From the NCBI GenBank assembly GCA_029204225.1, contig CM055095.1, positions 60,156,540 through 60,220,539 on the forward strand: a stretch of 64,000 bases of DNA. Direction: 5' to 3'. The notes below the pieces were generated by a model that did no database searches, was not told where the DNA came from, and saw only the letters and a program-made list of their open reading frames with translations. Both the position numbers and the translations under genes were made by a program. Positions 11,658 to 22,281 of this stretch are shown here, in pieces; the stretch's first letter is position 1; each line of letters opens with the position of its first letter. This DNA comes from Diphasiastrum complanatum (taxonomy: Eukaryota; Streptophyta; Lycopodiopsida; Lycopodiales; Lycopodiaceae).

Positions 11658-13109
11658 TCATATTGGAACACCCATCAAAAGTCGAGGTTCATAGCAAAAG
11701 TCTACGCACAACACGGAAAAATCCCTGCTACCACCTGCACCACTCTTCAAAATATCAGGACATTCTGGTGCTTGCTTCCAAGCGTCCACACGCAACCGCA
11801 ACCCATCCTCATCCGTCATGGATAGATCCAGCACCACCACTCTATGTCCAACATCGTTGCGAAAATAGATGAAATTGCCTCCCCCCGAGCTGTATCGATC
11901 TAAGTTACCATAACTTCTAGGTGCTCTCACCACAAGGAGTAACGGATCTGGCATTACGCCAAGCGTAAGCCATCCCGGCGCTGGGTGAGGATTGGATTTC
12001 CAAACCTTGACACTCGTTGCTATTAGGTCTTCTCGAGTTGTTCCCACCAGGATGAGATTATTGTTGCAATTCAATAACACAGCTGCTCCTGGAAAGCAGA
12101 AAACTTCTGGCATTGGATGTAGATCTGAGGAATATTGCCGAGATTTCAGATCAAATTGGTGCAAAAAAAGCTGGTATCCTACAGCTGTTTCGCGTTGCGC
12201 TAGGACAAGGCTTGTATTATAGAAGATACTGTACAAAATATCGTTGCAAATGGCGGTGCCGCCTTGCATCTCCCAGCCCGGGGGCATTCCGCAAGCAGTC
12301 CGCAGGATCGTTTTCCAGCGCATATGGGTTTGGTCATATGAATCAACAAACACATGATTAGAATTTTCTGCAATACTGGTCATGCATCTCGTTAGGATTA
12401 CTTTGTATTCGCACGTTGCTGGATTAATCATCCAAATACTGACGGAGAAATTGAGTCTGAAAGTCCCCGTGAGGGTGTATCCTTCGTCGGCGGGTTGAGC
12501 TATATAACTTTGTGTAGACGGATCAAGTGTTTTGCGCTCGAACTTCGGTAGAGTTCTAAATCTTTCGGTATACGGATGAAACAGTTCCAGCTCGTACGTC
12601 GCATAATCCAGAACTTGCGAATAGATTGTTACACACACCAATCCATCTGCGGAGGCAATTTTGTGCCACATTATACAGTTCTGCTGATCCCTTGAACGCA
12701 TAAGAGGAAGCGGAAATCTATACCACCTGTTGCTGATAGGATCGTAAGCCCATGGGACACCAATGTCCCCATTCGAGTAGAGCCTTTTAGCTAATATATA
12801 CCAAGGACGAGGGGGCTGAAATGGGTCGTATGCCACTGGTACTAACCGTGCTGTAGTTGCAAGGATCCGGTTTAAGCGACGGCAAGCGTAATTAGCGATG
12901 AACGTTCCTCCCTTACGAAGAGGCATATTCGAGATTACTTGCATGAACGCACCATCTGACATCTTCTTTAACAAAAATAAGTGCAGATCTCTCTCATCAA
13001 TATCCTCACTATTATCATCCTGCTCATTCTGGTTCACCACTAGTCTGGGTGGCACACATCTGGGTAGACTGAACAAGTGACAATTAGGTTCCATATCGGT
13101 GTCAGCCAT
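11658..13109 (-). CDS. F-box/kelch-like protein, single exon
   Basis: An intact 483-codon frame starts at ATG 13107-13109 and ends with TGA at 11658-11660. The acidic N-terminus (about residues 25-42) is followed by a degenerate F-box at about 50-88 (MSDGAFMQVISNMPLRKGG...ACRRLNRILAT). A C-terminal half with kelch/galactose-oxidase-like strands follows: PWAYDPISNRWYRFPLPL, a YELELFHPYTERFRTLP block and repeated V-W-K segments. Proteins of this type usually act as substrate adaptors of SCF ubiquitin ligases, with the F-box binding Skp1 and the propeller binding the target. That role is inferred from the family. The F-box match is weak, so other beta-propeller proteins are possible. The gene is uninterrupted amid decayed transposons, and a truncated copy at 54681-55791 has frameshifts, which argues that this one is kept by selection. 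Its upstream region is a CT/GA-rich repeat array. Confidence 0.75.
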   Translation of the reverse strand: MADTDMEPNCHLFSLPRCVPPRLVVNQNEQDDNSEDIDERDLHLFLLKKMSDGAFMQVISNMPLRKGGTFIANYACRRLNRILATTARLVPVAYDPFQPPRPWYILAKRLYSNGDIGVPWAYDPISNRWYRFPLPLMRSRDQQNCIMWHKIASADGLVCVTIYSQVLDYATYELELFHPYTERFRTLPKFERKTLDPSTQSYIAQPADEGYTLTGTFRLNFSVSIWMINPATCEYKVILTRCMTSIAENSNHVFVDSYDQTHMRWKTILRTACGMPPGWEMQGGTAICNDILYSIFYNTSLVLAQRETAVGYQLFLHQFDLKSRQYSSDLHPMPEVFCFPGAAVLLNCNNNLILVGTTREDLIATSVKVWKSNPHPAPGWLTLGVMPDPLLLVVRAPRSYGNLDRYSSGGGNFIYFRNDVGHRVVVLDLSMTDEDGLRLRVDAWKQAPECPDILKSGAGGSRDFSVLCVDFCYEPRLLMGVPI

Positions 13110-13564
13110 GCGCGCTCTTTCTCTCCTTTTCTCTCTCTCTCTCTATTGCGCCCTCTCTCTCGCTCTGCCCTCTGTCTCTCTCCTGCGCGCTCCCTCTCTC
13201 TGTCTGCTCTCCCTCTCTCTCTCTCTCTCTCTTTCTATCTCCCGCTCGCTCGCTGAATAGCTCTCTCTCTCTACCACACACACACGCACACACACACACA
13301 CAAACAATGATTGATTCTCCTATACATTATAAGTAATGGCCGTTCCCCTATAGATTATAGTAACGGCCGTTTGCCTGATTTTAAGGCCCGTTTGGCCCTA
13401 TATTATTTAGGGCAAAATAATATAGGGCCTGTCCTCTTTTTCTATTTTTAAATTGATATATATTTTTCTATTTTATCTTTCTCTCTCTCTCACTCTTTTG
13501 CGTCCTCTCTCTCGCTCTGCCCTCTCTCTCTCTGTCCTGCACGCGCGTTCTCTCTCTCTCTCTC
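13110..13564. repeat. CT/CA-rich upstream region of F-box gene, partial repeat unit
   Basis: Imperfect (CT)n from 13124 to about 13275, then (CA)n and the 'ATGATTGATT...CCTATACATTATAAGTAA' block at about 13304. This is the first, truncated occurrence of the unit that recurs at 13580 and 14402. On the minus strand this is the 5' leader/promoter zone of the F-box gene. No clear TATA box was chosen. Confidence 0.55.
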
Positions 13565-14187
13565 TCACACACACACATACAATGATTGATTCCCCTATAC
13601 ATTATAAGTAAAGGCCGTACCCCTATACATTATAGTAATGGATGTTCGCCTGATTTTAAGACCCTTTTAAGCCTTATATTATTTTGCATATATTATGCAA
13701 AATAATATAGGGCCCTGTCATCTTTTTTCTATTTTTAGATTGATATATTGGGTGCGCGACAGCTCGTGTAGAGACTTTTGCCTGGTGCAACAGCCCGCCC
13801 GTGGAAAGAAAGAGCGAAGACTCAGGAGAGAGGGTGCGACAACGCGTGGAGAGAATGCTGCTTGGGTGTTGATGCGACAACACGTGGAGAGAGAGAGTGG
13901 AGAGAGAGGAGAGAGAGAGGAGAGAGAGAGAGATACAACGGGAGAGGAGAGCGTGCGGAGGGAGGGAGAGCAGGAGAGGATAGAGAGAGGGGAGAGAGAG
14001 AGCGTGCCTAGGGAGGCAAGGCAGGGAGGTGGGAGCAGAGAGGAGAGAGGAGGGAGGAGAGAGGAGAGCGTGGCGGAGGGTGGAGAGAGCGGACAGACAG
14101 GTTAAAAGAGGGTCACCGCAGAGAAGATACAGCACGGAGGGGACGGAGAGAAAAATCACGAGAGTCCAAAAAAATTAGGCGAACTGC

Positions 14188-14333
14188 AATTACGTAAGGT
14201 AATGGTCCATTGGTGGGACCATTACCACAAATAATCCGGTCTTCGGACAGCTCGTGGCCTCCGCCACTTGCTGTCGGATCCCAGATTATTTATGGTAATG
14301 GCCCTCCCAATGGCCATTACCTACTACGTAATT
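14188..14333. mobile_element. Double-hairpin MITE (copy 1)
   Basis: 146 bp with terminal inverted repeats of about 27 bp: AATTACGTAAGGTAATGG at the left and AATTACGTAGTAGGTAATGG, read inverted, at the right. Each half is itself palindromic, with GGTAATGGTCC paired to GGACCATTACC and GGTAATGGCC paired to GGCCATTACC. It has no coding capacity. Related copies are at about 15105-15233, 15485-15533 (right half), 55904-56047 and, diverged, 2128-2226. Confidence 0.65.
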
Positions 14334-15104
14334 GACTTTCGTTGGATTTTGATCACAATTCTCTCTCTATCTCTCTCTCTCTCACACACACACACACATA
14401 AAATGATTGATTCCCCTATACATTATAAGTAACGGCCGTACCCCTATATATTATAGTAATGGCCGTTCGCCTGATTTTAAGACCCTTTTGAGCCTTATAT
14501 TATTTTGCACAGTATAGGGCACAATCATATAGGGCCCTGTCATCTTTTTCTTTTTTTAGATTGATATACTCCCTGGGTGCGCGACAGCTCGTGTAGAGAC
14601 TTCTGCCTGGTGCAACAGCCCGCCCGTGGAGAGAAAGAGCGAAGACTCAGGAGAGAGGGTGCGACAGCGCATGGAGAGAATGCTGCCTAGGTGTTGAGTG
14701 AGACAACACATGGAGAGAGAGAGTGGAGAGAGAGTAGAGAGTGAGAGAGAGATACAACGCAGAGTAGATTGAGAGTGCGACGGCCCTTGGAGAGAGAGGA
14801 GAGAGAGGAGAGAAGGGAGAGGAGAGCATGCAGAGGGAGGGAGAGCGGGGAGAGGTTATAGAGAGGGGAGAGAGAGAGCGCGGAGATTAGAGAGAGCGTG
14901 CCTAGGGAGGCAAGGCAGGGAGGTGAGAGCAGAGAGGATTGAGGAGGGAGGATAGAGGGGAGAGTGGAAGGAGGGAGGAGAGAGGAGAGCGTGGCTGAGG
15001 GAGGAGAGAGCGGAGAGAGAGGTTACGAGAGAGTCACCGCAGAGAGGATAGAGCATGGAGGGGATGGAGAGAAAAATCACGAGAGTCCAAAAAAATCAGG
15101 CGAA

Positions 15105-15233
15105 CTGCCATTACGTAAGGTAATGGTCCATTCGTCGTGGCCGCGGATAGCTCCTGGCCTCCGCCACTTGCTGTTGGGTCCCGGATTATTTATGGTAATC
15201 GCCCTCCCAATGGCCATTGCCTACTACGTAATT
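15105..15233. mobile_element. MITE copy 2, internally deleted
   Basis: The same termini as the 14188 element, but the inner GGACCATTACCACAAATAATCC stretch of the left half is missing. It sits at the equivalent place in the second tandem unit. Confidence 0.6.
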
Positions 15234-15235
15234 GA

Positions 15236-15375
15236 CTTTCGCTGGATTTTAATCACTTTTTGGATCGCATATTATTTTGCATAATATAGAGCCCAATGTT
15301 TTTCCCAATTTTGGGTCGTGAGCATGTGAGAGAGAGAACCAAAGCTTTGCTGCACGCGGCGCGCGTGCGTGTGAG

Positions 15376-15457
<82 letters not shown>

Positions 15458-15661
15458 CTCTGCCACTCGCTGCCCGAGTCCCAGATTATTTATGGTACTG
15501 GCCCTCCCAATGGCCATTACCTACTACGTAATTCACGTTCATTCGATTTTAACCCGTTTTTGGGCCCTATATTATTTTCCATAATATAGGGCTCCAAAGT
15601 GAACTTTTTCTGTTTTTAATTAAAATCTCTGCCTGGGTGTGCGCCAGATACAGCGAGCATG

Positions 15662-15748
<87 letters not shown>

Positions 15749-15820
15749 AGGCCGATGCGGAGACGATAATGTTTTTGTTGCTCTGCAAATTAAGTTATAG
15801 AATGGATCGTGCAATTACAG
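15236..15820. repeat. Long (GA)n microsatellites and MITE half-copy
   Basis: (GA)n occupies about 15374-15453 and 15663-15743. Between them is the right half of the MITE (15485-15533) and the ATATTATTTTCCATAATATAGGG palindromic segment. No gene is seen, and reading frames through the GA tracts are spurious. Confidence 0.8.
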
Positions 15821-15998
15821 TTTAGTGAAAGAGTATGATAGTGTGAAGAATAGTTACTTGATTGTGTATGATGATGACGATGAAGAATGGTTGGACATTC
15901 GAACAGAACGCTACAGGCTTCAGATGAGGCCTAGAGAAATGCTAGGTAGACTGCAAGCATCTAGTAGCACAAGAAAAGCCTATGCGGCTAGGGCATAA
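15821..15998 (+). pseudogene. Possible Tudor-like exon fragment
   Basis: After an AG acceptor-like site (TTACAG, ending 15820), a frame runs to TAA at 15996-15998. It encodes LVKEYDSVKNSYLIVYDDDD, then EEWLDIRTERYRLQ and a basic tail. The core 'Y(D)nDEEWLDL..ER' pattern is typical of Tudor/PWWP-like chromatin readers in plant proteins such as MSH6- or PDS5-type factors, where this strand follows a variable linker. No neighbouring exons are recognisable, so it may be a captured or stranded last exon. The family assignment is tentative. Confidence 0.4.
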
Positions 15999-16600
15999 TG
16001 TGGTGACGGACAAATAAGAAAAGAGGAAGATGAGTGAACTTAGAATAGAAGCAGAGAAAGATTGTGTAGAAACAGATGATGGTCAACTCTTGATCATTGG
16101 AATGTTTTTGAAGGATTGAAATATGGGGCAGGCTTTTGATCATGCGAATGATGTAGCCTTTCAGGCCTCTCAGCTTCTGAATGATCAGAAGGGTTGCAGT
16201 GGATCCTTTCTTGACTGCCCCTGTGAGTGGAATCTTGATAGGAATGGAAATCATAGCTATGGCTTTTAAAATTCTTGCAAGGTAACTAGTGTTTATGCAA
16301 GAAAAAGACATTCTATCAAGAATGATAAACTCCATGCCTTAACATGTCTTTTGGGAAACAAAACAATGATCTGCCAGCTTTTGAAAATTAGGCAGTTAGT
16401 CTGGCTACAACATCTACCAGTTTGCTAACTCAAAGTGAATGCCCCATCCAAGACTTGGAAGCTGGAGATGGTTTGACCAGCAATGAGCATGGACGCTACT
16501 TCGAACATTGTCTACAACAAAATTCCAGGCTATGTTGAAGCACCTATTACGTGATTCCTCTACAAGATCTTCCCGATCCATCATCCCTTCTGTTAGCCAC

Positions 16601-16635
<35 letters not shown>

Positions 16636-17203
16636 GCTCTTTGTTGCACACATGAGAGATAGAGAGAGACAATGAGATATTCACTGGAGAGAGAGAGAGA
16701 GAGAGAGTGTTTTTGCTGTGAATTGCATGCACAAGACATTGTTGTTTGGCAACAATATTGCTCTAACAAAGGATACGAAGATGATGTTATCCCAAGAGTT
16801 CGAGATGATAGATCTTAGAGAAGCACACAAGTGGACCCAAAATGGTAGCACTTAGCTCTCTTGCATTAAGGATAGAAATTACATAGAGTTTCTTTTCCAC
16901 ACTTACTTATGGGACAAGGCATTTCAAGTCTCAATATAGGATGCAAGTTCTTGTATTGGAATCTTGACATTGACTTTTGCATGCTTTTTTAAGTTTAAGT
17001 TTAAACCTTGAGACTTGCAAAAAATGGTTCCTTGCCGCCTAGTGACTAATGGCACCACAAGTTGGACTTATGCACACAAGGTGCCATACTTGGGGCCTAA
17101 TGCAACTTGTCTACTGACAGCTCTTCAAGATGGGCTTATACTCACAAGATGCCATGCTTGGGCCAATAATTATGTAAAATCATTATGTCCATAGGCTACT
17201 TCC
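15999..17203. other. No gene seen; includes repeat shared with 43.3 kb
   Basis: 16545-16740 (CCTCTACAAGATCTTCCCGATCC, GA tracts at 16603-16630 and 16687-16707, and a TGCACACATGAGAGA block) matches 43310-43500. The rest is AT-rich without a credible coding frame. Confidence 0.5.
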
Positions 17204-17525
17204 CTATTCAAATCTCAATCGGAGCCCATCGCTCCCATCTCAACCGGAGCCGAAGTACTCGTTCAAATCTCAACCGGAGCCAAAGCGCTCTTTCAAACCT
17301 CAACCGGAGCTGAAGCACTCTTTCAAAACTCAACCGGAGCGAAATGATCTTTCGAATCTCAACCGAAACCCATTGCTCAAATCTCGACCGAGGAGATTCT
17401 GGGTCCAATCTCGACCGACGAGATTTTATCAAATCTCAATCGAAGAGTTTTGGGTCCAATCTTGACCGGAGGGTCTAGGTCCAATCTCGACCGAAGGGAT
17501 TCCTCACAATCTCAACCAAACCAGA
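17204..17525. repeat. Minisatellite, 24-30 bp units (AATCTCAACCGGAGCC)
   Basis: About twelve degenerate units, each with the core AATCTCAACCG followed by a variable 8-15 bp tail. Related arrays are at 35425-36020 and, inverted, at 31850-31905 and 38520-38700. Confidence 0.85.
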
Positions 17526-18224
17526 TCCACGCTAGACCACAAAACTTTCCAACGACGATAAGAACTGACGAGCACGACATGCATCAGATCCACAGCTTGA
17601 ATCGACGATCTATCTGACAATCCACACGAACCACAAGTTGCACCACTGTAAACAAAAGCAAGTACACGAGCCTACATCTGCATTGGGTTGTAACAACCGC
17701 ATTACAATCGTAGGGTCGACTCTTGCACCGTAGCGACCTCAAACACATCATATTCAACTGCCACTCCCGTGAACAATCCCACCCACACTCAACAGCAATT
17801 AGCTTTCTTTTCAACCCCATACATCTGTAACAACCGCATTATAGCCGTAGGGTCGACTCTTGCACCGTAACGACCGCAAACACACCGTATTCAATTGCCA
17901 CTCCCGTGAACCGTCCCACCCACATCAACTGCAACCAGCTCTCAATCCAACCGAATCCACTTTTCAACCATCACACAAGCATCACCACTGCAACAAGTCA
18001 CATTCCCACTGCATTCAACCGTAAACACCCGCACACCACCTGCCTACACCCTTGAACCGTGGAGACCACAACAGATCACAACACACTGCACTAAACCGCA
18101 ATCAACCACAACGTCCGCATTCCATGACACACCATCTCTATTTGCCTTTGAACCACACAGACAACATTCCACTACAAACCGATCGCACCTCAACTGCATT
18201 CGTAGCGCCCACATTCAACCACCA
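17526..18224. repeat. Degenerate satellite rich in 'CCGCATTCAACCGCAAC'
   Basis: C/A-rich strand with recurring CAACCGCA and CGCATTC motifs, including two longer near-copies (about 17690-17800 and 17830-17915, both with CGTAGGGTCGACTCTTGCACCG). No gene. The inverse of the same sequence type is at 31145-31530, and the same strand type is at 35430-35700. Confidence 0.6.
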
Positions 18225-18360
18225 ACAACCGTGTGAGTCCTCTCAAGGTCATTAGTCACCAACAGGTCTCAACGTGGAATAAAATCTAGGCGTGACCAAT
18301 AATCTCAAACACTGGAGGGCCGGTCTACCATATTAGGACTATTTCATGTCCCTAGTAGAA
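18225..18360. repeat. Dispersed repeat shared with 43080-43215
   Basis: Shared landmarks are GTCCTCTCAAGGT, GACCAATAATCT, TACCATATTAGGACTATT and the unit end near 18360. Its nature is unknown. Confidence 0.55.
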
Positions 18361-18365
18361 TATCA

Positions 18366-18490
18366 TTGTTAACACCTTTAATGGCTGATTACAATGTTTA
18401 CATAAAATTCACAAACGAAGAGATCATCATCATCGGTGTCTATGTAGATGACACCCTAATTTTGTCAAGGAGCGACGACTTGATTGCACA
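18366..18490 (+). pseudogene. Copia RT fragment (upstream half, element F)
   Basis: The frame encodes the centre of a copia reverse transcriptase: MADYNVYIKF, then IIIIGVYVDDTLILSRSDDL with the catalytic YVDD. It stops at the target duplication GCACA (18486-18490), where a Ty3-type LTR begins. The continuation of the same protein is at 40134, beyond the inserted element, in the correct frame. Confidence 0.8.
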
Positions 18491-19245
18491 TGTTGACAGA
18501 TCCCCTACTCCAGAGGATCTGTTGGTTTACTCTTTGCTTCTTCAGAACTGTTTTTGCCTGTTACCAAACTTCATGGCATTCATTAGATGTGTTCTTGATA
18601 TTGCAATGCCCAAGCCAGGCAGAATGGATGGATTGACATTGTAGTAATGTTGTCCTGCCTGTCAGAGGGGAAAGCATCAAATGTAATCCACTCTACAATC
18701 CACAACCACACACAAAGGGGGGAAGGGCAAGATCATGAATGCATCACTCAAGAAACAAGCATGATCAAGGAGCTCAATGGATGCACCAAACTCGTGAAGG
18801 CTCTTCTCATTTCAGCATGGAGTAGATACAATACACAAAAAGCTCCTCTCACAAAGAGGGAGTCTCTTAAATAAGCAAGAGAGCTTCTTAGGTGGCATCC
18901 CAGTGGAATTTCCACATTTCACAAATTACAAGTGGAATAATGCTCTCCACTAGAGGTCACCATCAAAAGGTGGCTCACTCTACTTTCTTTAAGAGAGGTT
19001 TGCTTGTATTTATTGCATTTGCCTAGAAATACTAGTTCCTACATGGTCATTCCATCTTTTGGGATTCACCATGAGGCTTACACAGTTCTTGCTTGTCATT
19101 CCTAACTAGCATTTCTCGGCTCTCATACTCGGCTCTCAGTCTTTGTTAGTCTCGTCTTCTCAGAGACCTCCTCGGTCTAAGGCGAGAGGTGCTCCTGAGT
19201 TGCTATGTCCGAGTATCTTTGGGGATTCGTCAGAATCAGCCAACA
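18491..19245 (-). mobile_element. Outer Ty3-type element: 3' LTR (copy 2)
   Basis: 755 bp, TGTTGACAG to CAGCCAACA. It matches 38981-40133 but lacks about 400 bp found in that copy at 39166-39560. The outer flank is GCACA, also found after the other LTR (40134-40138). Together they bound a 21.6-kb insertion into copia F. The minus-strand orientation comes from the PPT and PBS positions. Confidence 0.85.
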
Positions 19246-19258
19246 TCATCCCACCCCT
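19246..19258 (-). promoter_or_regulatory. Polypurine tract of outer element
   Basis: Read on the minus strand, AGGGGTGGGATGA lies directly against the TGTTGGC start of the LTR. This is the expected plus-strand priming site. Confidence 0.7.
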
Positions 19259-21373
19259 AATGTGTTGCAGGACCCATTGCAACTCATATTGGACGATGTC
19301 GCTCCGCTTTCACATTGGCATCTTTGAACGGTACTTGGAAAAGCGTAGATCCTCATTCACTTACATAAAATCAAATGCTTATTGTCGCCAATCTATATCA
19401 CAAAAATTGTTTTTCACAAATTGTCGCAAGTGGATCAAGATGTCTTATTGCTATAGGTGGTTGACATTCTCAAAATTGGAGAGCTCTCAGCAGCTTCACA
19501 ATTTGCATGCTCGAATGCTTTCCTCGTGTCTCTTTCTTTCGTTGCATCTGCCATGGATGATTTCACGTCTAGTTTCTAGGCAAATTCTAACTTCTGGGAG
19601 GTCTGTATCTTCCATTTGCTTTTGAGCTTTTCCGCAATTCTTTTCTCAGTTGAAGTTCCAGTCTTGTCGATGCTCTTTCCTGATAGGTAGCACAAATCTT
19701 GGTTATCAATCTTCAAGGGAATGGGCTCATTCACACATTGGTGGTAGATTTGATCCATTACTTTTGGATCTCTTTGGGCTTCATAGGAGGGGATTCAACT
19801 ATCATTGCTCTTGAGAGTTTCTTTTGATCAAGATTGACCCGACCCATCTGTTGCTTAAGTTTTGTCCTTTCCTCCTCAGCTTCTTTGCTTAATTTCTTTA
19901 TGTCTTCTAGCTGCTCCACCTGCTTCTTAGATCTTCGTTTGGTTGATCAACCATTGTAGGTGGTAGTTGGTCTCCGCAGGACATTTACAATGATCTATCA
20001 GCTGCTTCGGTAAGACTATAAAAAACTGAGGATTTCTCAAAAGAACAATGAAATGATGATAAACAAATAGATGAAAGGTAGGGTGGAGGTGGTGTCATTG
20101 GTGGATGGTGTGAACGATAGGCATGAGAATGGGCGCAGAAGTATGGGAAGAGGTCGGTTGAAGGAGACTAATTTCCCAATGCTTGTGCTTCCCTTTCTGA
20201 AGGATCCTCATCATGACTGGGGTACTTCTTCTGATTGAGTCTCTTTGGATCGTCCATCTGTCTTCTTTAGCCTCGTCTTTTTCATATTTGACTTGTGACC
20301 TTGGCTGTCGATCTTGTTGATGTTGTTGCTGGCAATGTAACTACTCAAGTGGATCCAAGCAGATCCACTCTCTCCCACCCCCCAAAATTTGTTGGTGGGG
20401 ATGTTGTTGCTGGTAACTATTCATGCTTAGGATTGGATCGGTGCGTGGAACGCGTGGTTGAAACACATTGAACATGTGACTGGACTAAATATTGAACAAA
20501 TTTTAACTAAATCTGTTTCAATCTTGTTGTACTTGACTCAAAAGTGAATATGATGATGAGATTCAGAAATCAACTCTAACGTGACAAAGATTTCTCAAAG
20601 TTTTAGGATGTTCAAAGATTGTAAACTTTGTGCAAGGTGATCTGAAGGTGGATATATGAATGAAAATGTATTCTTGAGATGCTCTACAGAAGACTCTTGT
20701 GTAGTAGGTATTTATTATGCAAAAATAAATCATGCACTAGGAATGAAGAGCAACAAAGGAATAAACAAATTGTACAGAGAGTGAGAACTGTATAGCACTT
20801 GTCGAACAAAACGTGCATTCATTAACATTGACGATTTACCTTGGGAGTTGCAATATTTTATTTGTTTTGTAGAGTAATGAGACCTACTCTCACATGCCCT
20901 TGTCAAAACAAGGCAGGGTTGGTGATACTAAAATCTACCATCATTGATAACAGATGTCGTAAGATATAGCTGGAGATACATGTATGTTTGAGGTACTATG
21001 TCCTGAGGACCTCTCTGAACAAGAGATTCGGAACCAAATCTCTATCTGGATTTTTGAATCCTAGATTTATTGTGTATTGGCACATTGGAAATCTTATCAG
21101 CATGTGGAAAGACAAATAGATTTGAGGCTGTAGAAGGGGAGAAAAACTGTCAATTCCATGTGGAGGTTGCTCTTGGTTGGACATTGTAGCAAATGACGGA
21201 ATATCGGTTTCACTTTCTTTCGACAAGGACTCATTTCATATTGTCTTTTTGCATTATGGAGCTGGTGTATTGTGCAGTAATGTAGAAGTTTGCAAGAAAC
21301 TTCTCGATTGAGCAGTAGAGTTAACTGTTGGTTGCTATATGCTCGTGTTGCGTCGTGACGATCCTATTGTGAT
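19259..21373 (-). pseudogene. Outer element interior: eroded coding sequence, no pol seen
   Basis: The minus strand keeps short coding-like stretches. At about 19950-19760 is a charged, coiled-coil-like segment (KKQVEQLEDIKKLSKEAEEE, then an RTKLKQQMGR run). Pro- and Ser-rich pieces follow near 20250-20050 and 21226-20996. No RT, RNase H or integrase motif is recognisable between the gag zinc knuckles and the PPT. The product of the charged segment is unknown. It could be a gag C-terminal extension or an element-specific protein. Confidence 0.45.
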
Positions 21374-22200
21374 TCATAACTTAGTTGCTTGTTTCGGACA
21401 GTCTTTAAAACTGTGTTTTTTGACACAATTGGGACACTCAGCATGGTACTTGGTCTTGATTGGACAATCAACCATGAAGTGGCTGGTTTGACTACAGATG
21501 AAACATCTGGTGTGCAATGGGCATAGCCATCTTGTATGGCTAATGGTTATGGACTTTCTGGTGGATATTCGGGATAAGTCCAAAAATGTCTAGACTGTGA
21601 TGGTTGTTCTTCATACTATTGGACTATATGTGCATGGATAGGCTGATATGAAGGACAAGCATTAGCAGGATGTGTAGCCCGACAGTGTGGGCACCATATT
21701 GGTTTTCGTCTATAAGGTACCTGTGCAGGGTTTGGCTGACCAGGCATATTGCTTTGGATAGACTTCAAGATAGTTTGAAACTCATTGGTGAGTTTCTCCA
21801 TCTGTAGTTGATGTTGCTTATTAAGCAACTCCAACTGGGATTTCCAAAGCTGATCTCGGGTGTCCTTGATTGGCTTCGACTCATGGACAGGAGCACGTGG
21901 TGCTCGCCTTTCCCTGGATTTGTCAACATCTGATCCTTCATCTTCCTCCTTGATGGCATCAGACATAGCTAATTTGAGGCTTATATATTCGTCATTGGAT
22001 TTAAGCTCGTGTCTATTCCATCGTGGAAGTCCAACTAGGAACCAAATGATGAGCATCTATTCGGAGGGTTGTTCTTGGACTTGACTTTTGAGGCATTCGA
22101 AACGCTCGATATAGTCTTGTACACGTTTGTCTTTTGCCATCTTGATATTACTCAATTTTACAAAAGGACTCTCAATCAAGGGAAAGGGCTTAAAAGGCTT
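21374..22200 (-). pseudogene. Gag of outer element, three zinc knuckles, frameshifted
   Basis: Reading down from about 22200 there is a capsid-like segment (PFPLIESPFVKLSNIK, DYIERFECLKSQV, then LVGLPRWNRHELKS), interrupted by a TAG. A 146-codon open piece (22056-21616) follows, with a charged linker and a knuckle CPHCRATHPANAC. After a frameshift, 21583-21374 adds CFICSQTSHFMVDC and CPNCVKKHSFKDC. Two of the three have 3 rather than 4 residues before the His, a variant of the usual CX2CX4HX4C. The N-terminus is eroded into degenerate repeat DNA near 22240, where the young Ty3 element inserted. Confidence 0.65.
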
Positions 22201-22281
22201 TTTGTTTGTGGTTGGTGTGCTACGATTCAAGGGTAGATGTAGGTGGAAGGTGACCTAGTTGCGATTGAATGTGGTCTGGTG

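Larger units (their letters stand above)
13565..15235. repeat. Tandem duplication, two units of about 0.82 kb
   Basis: Unit 1 (about 13565-14382) and unit 2 (about 14383-15235) share in order: a CA tract, the ATGATTGATTCCCCTATACA block, an AT-rich ATATTATTTTGCA segment, the GGTGCGCGACAGCTCGTGTAG block, a long imperfect GA-rich stretch and a MITE-like element. Part of the same unit (from AGAGCGTGGC) recurs at 55792-56330 next to the F-box pseudogene. The GA-rich reading frames on both strands are low-complexity artefacts. Confidence 0.75.

Noticed and set aside
13102-15788. Several reading frames of 60-160 codons on both strands through GA/CT-rich DNA
   Set aside because: They translate to Arg/Glu or Ser/Leu runs in every frame of the repeats, with no conserved domain or codon signal.
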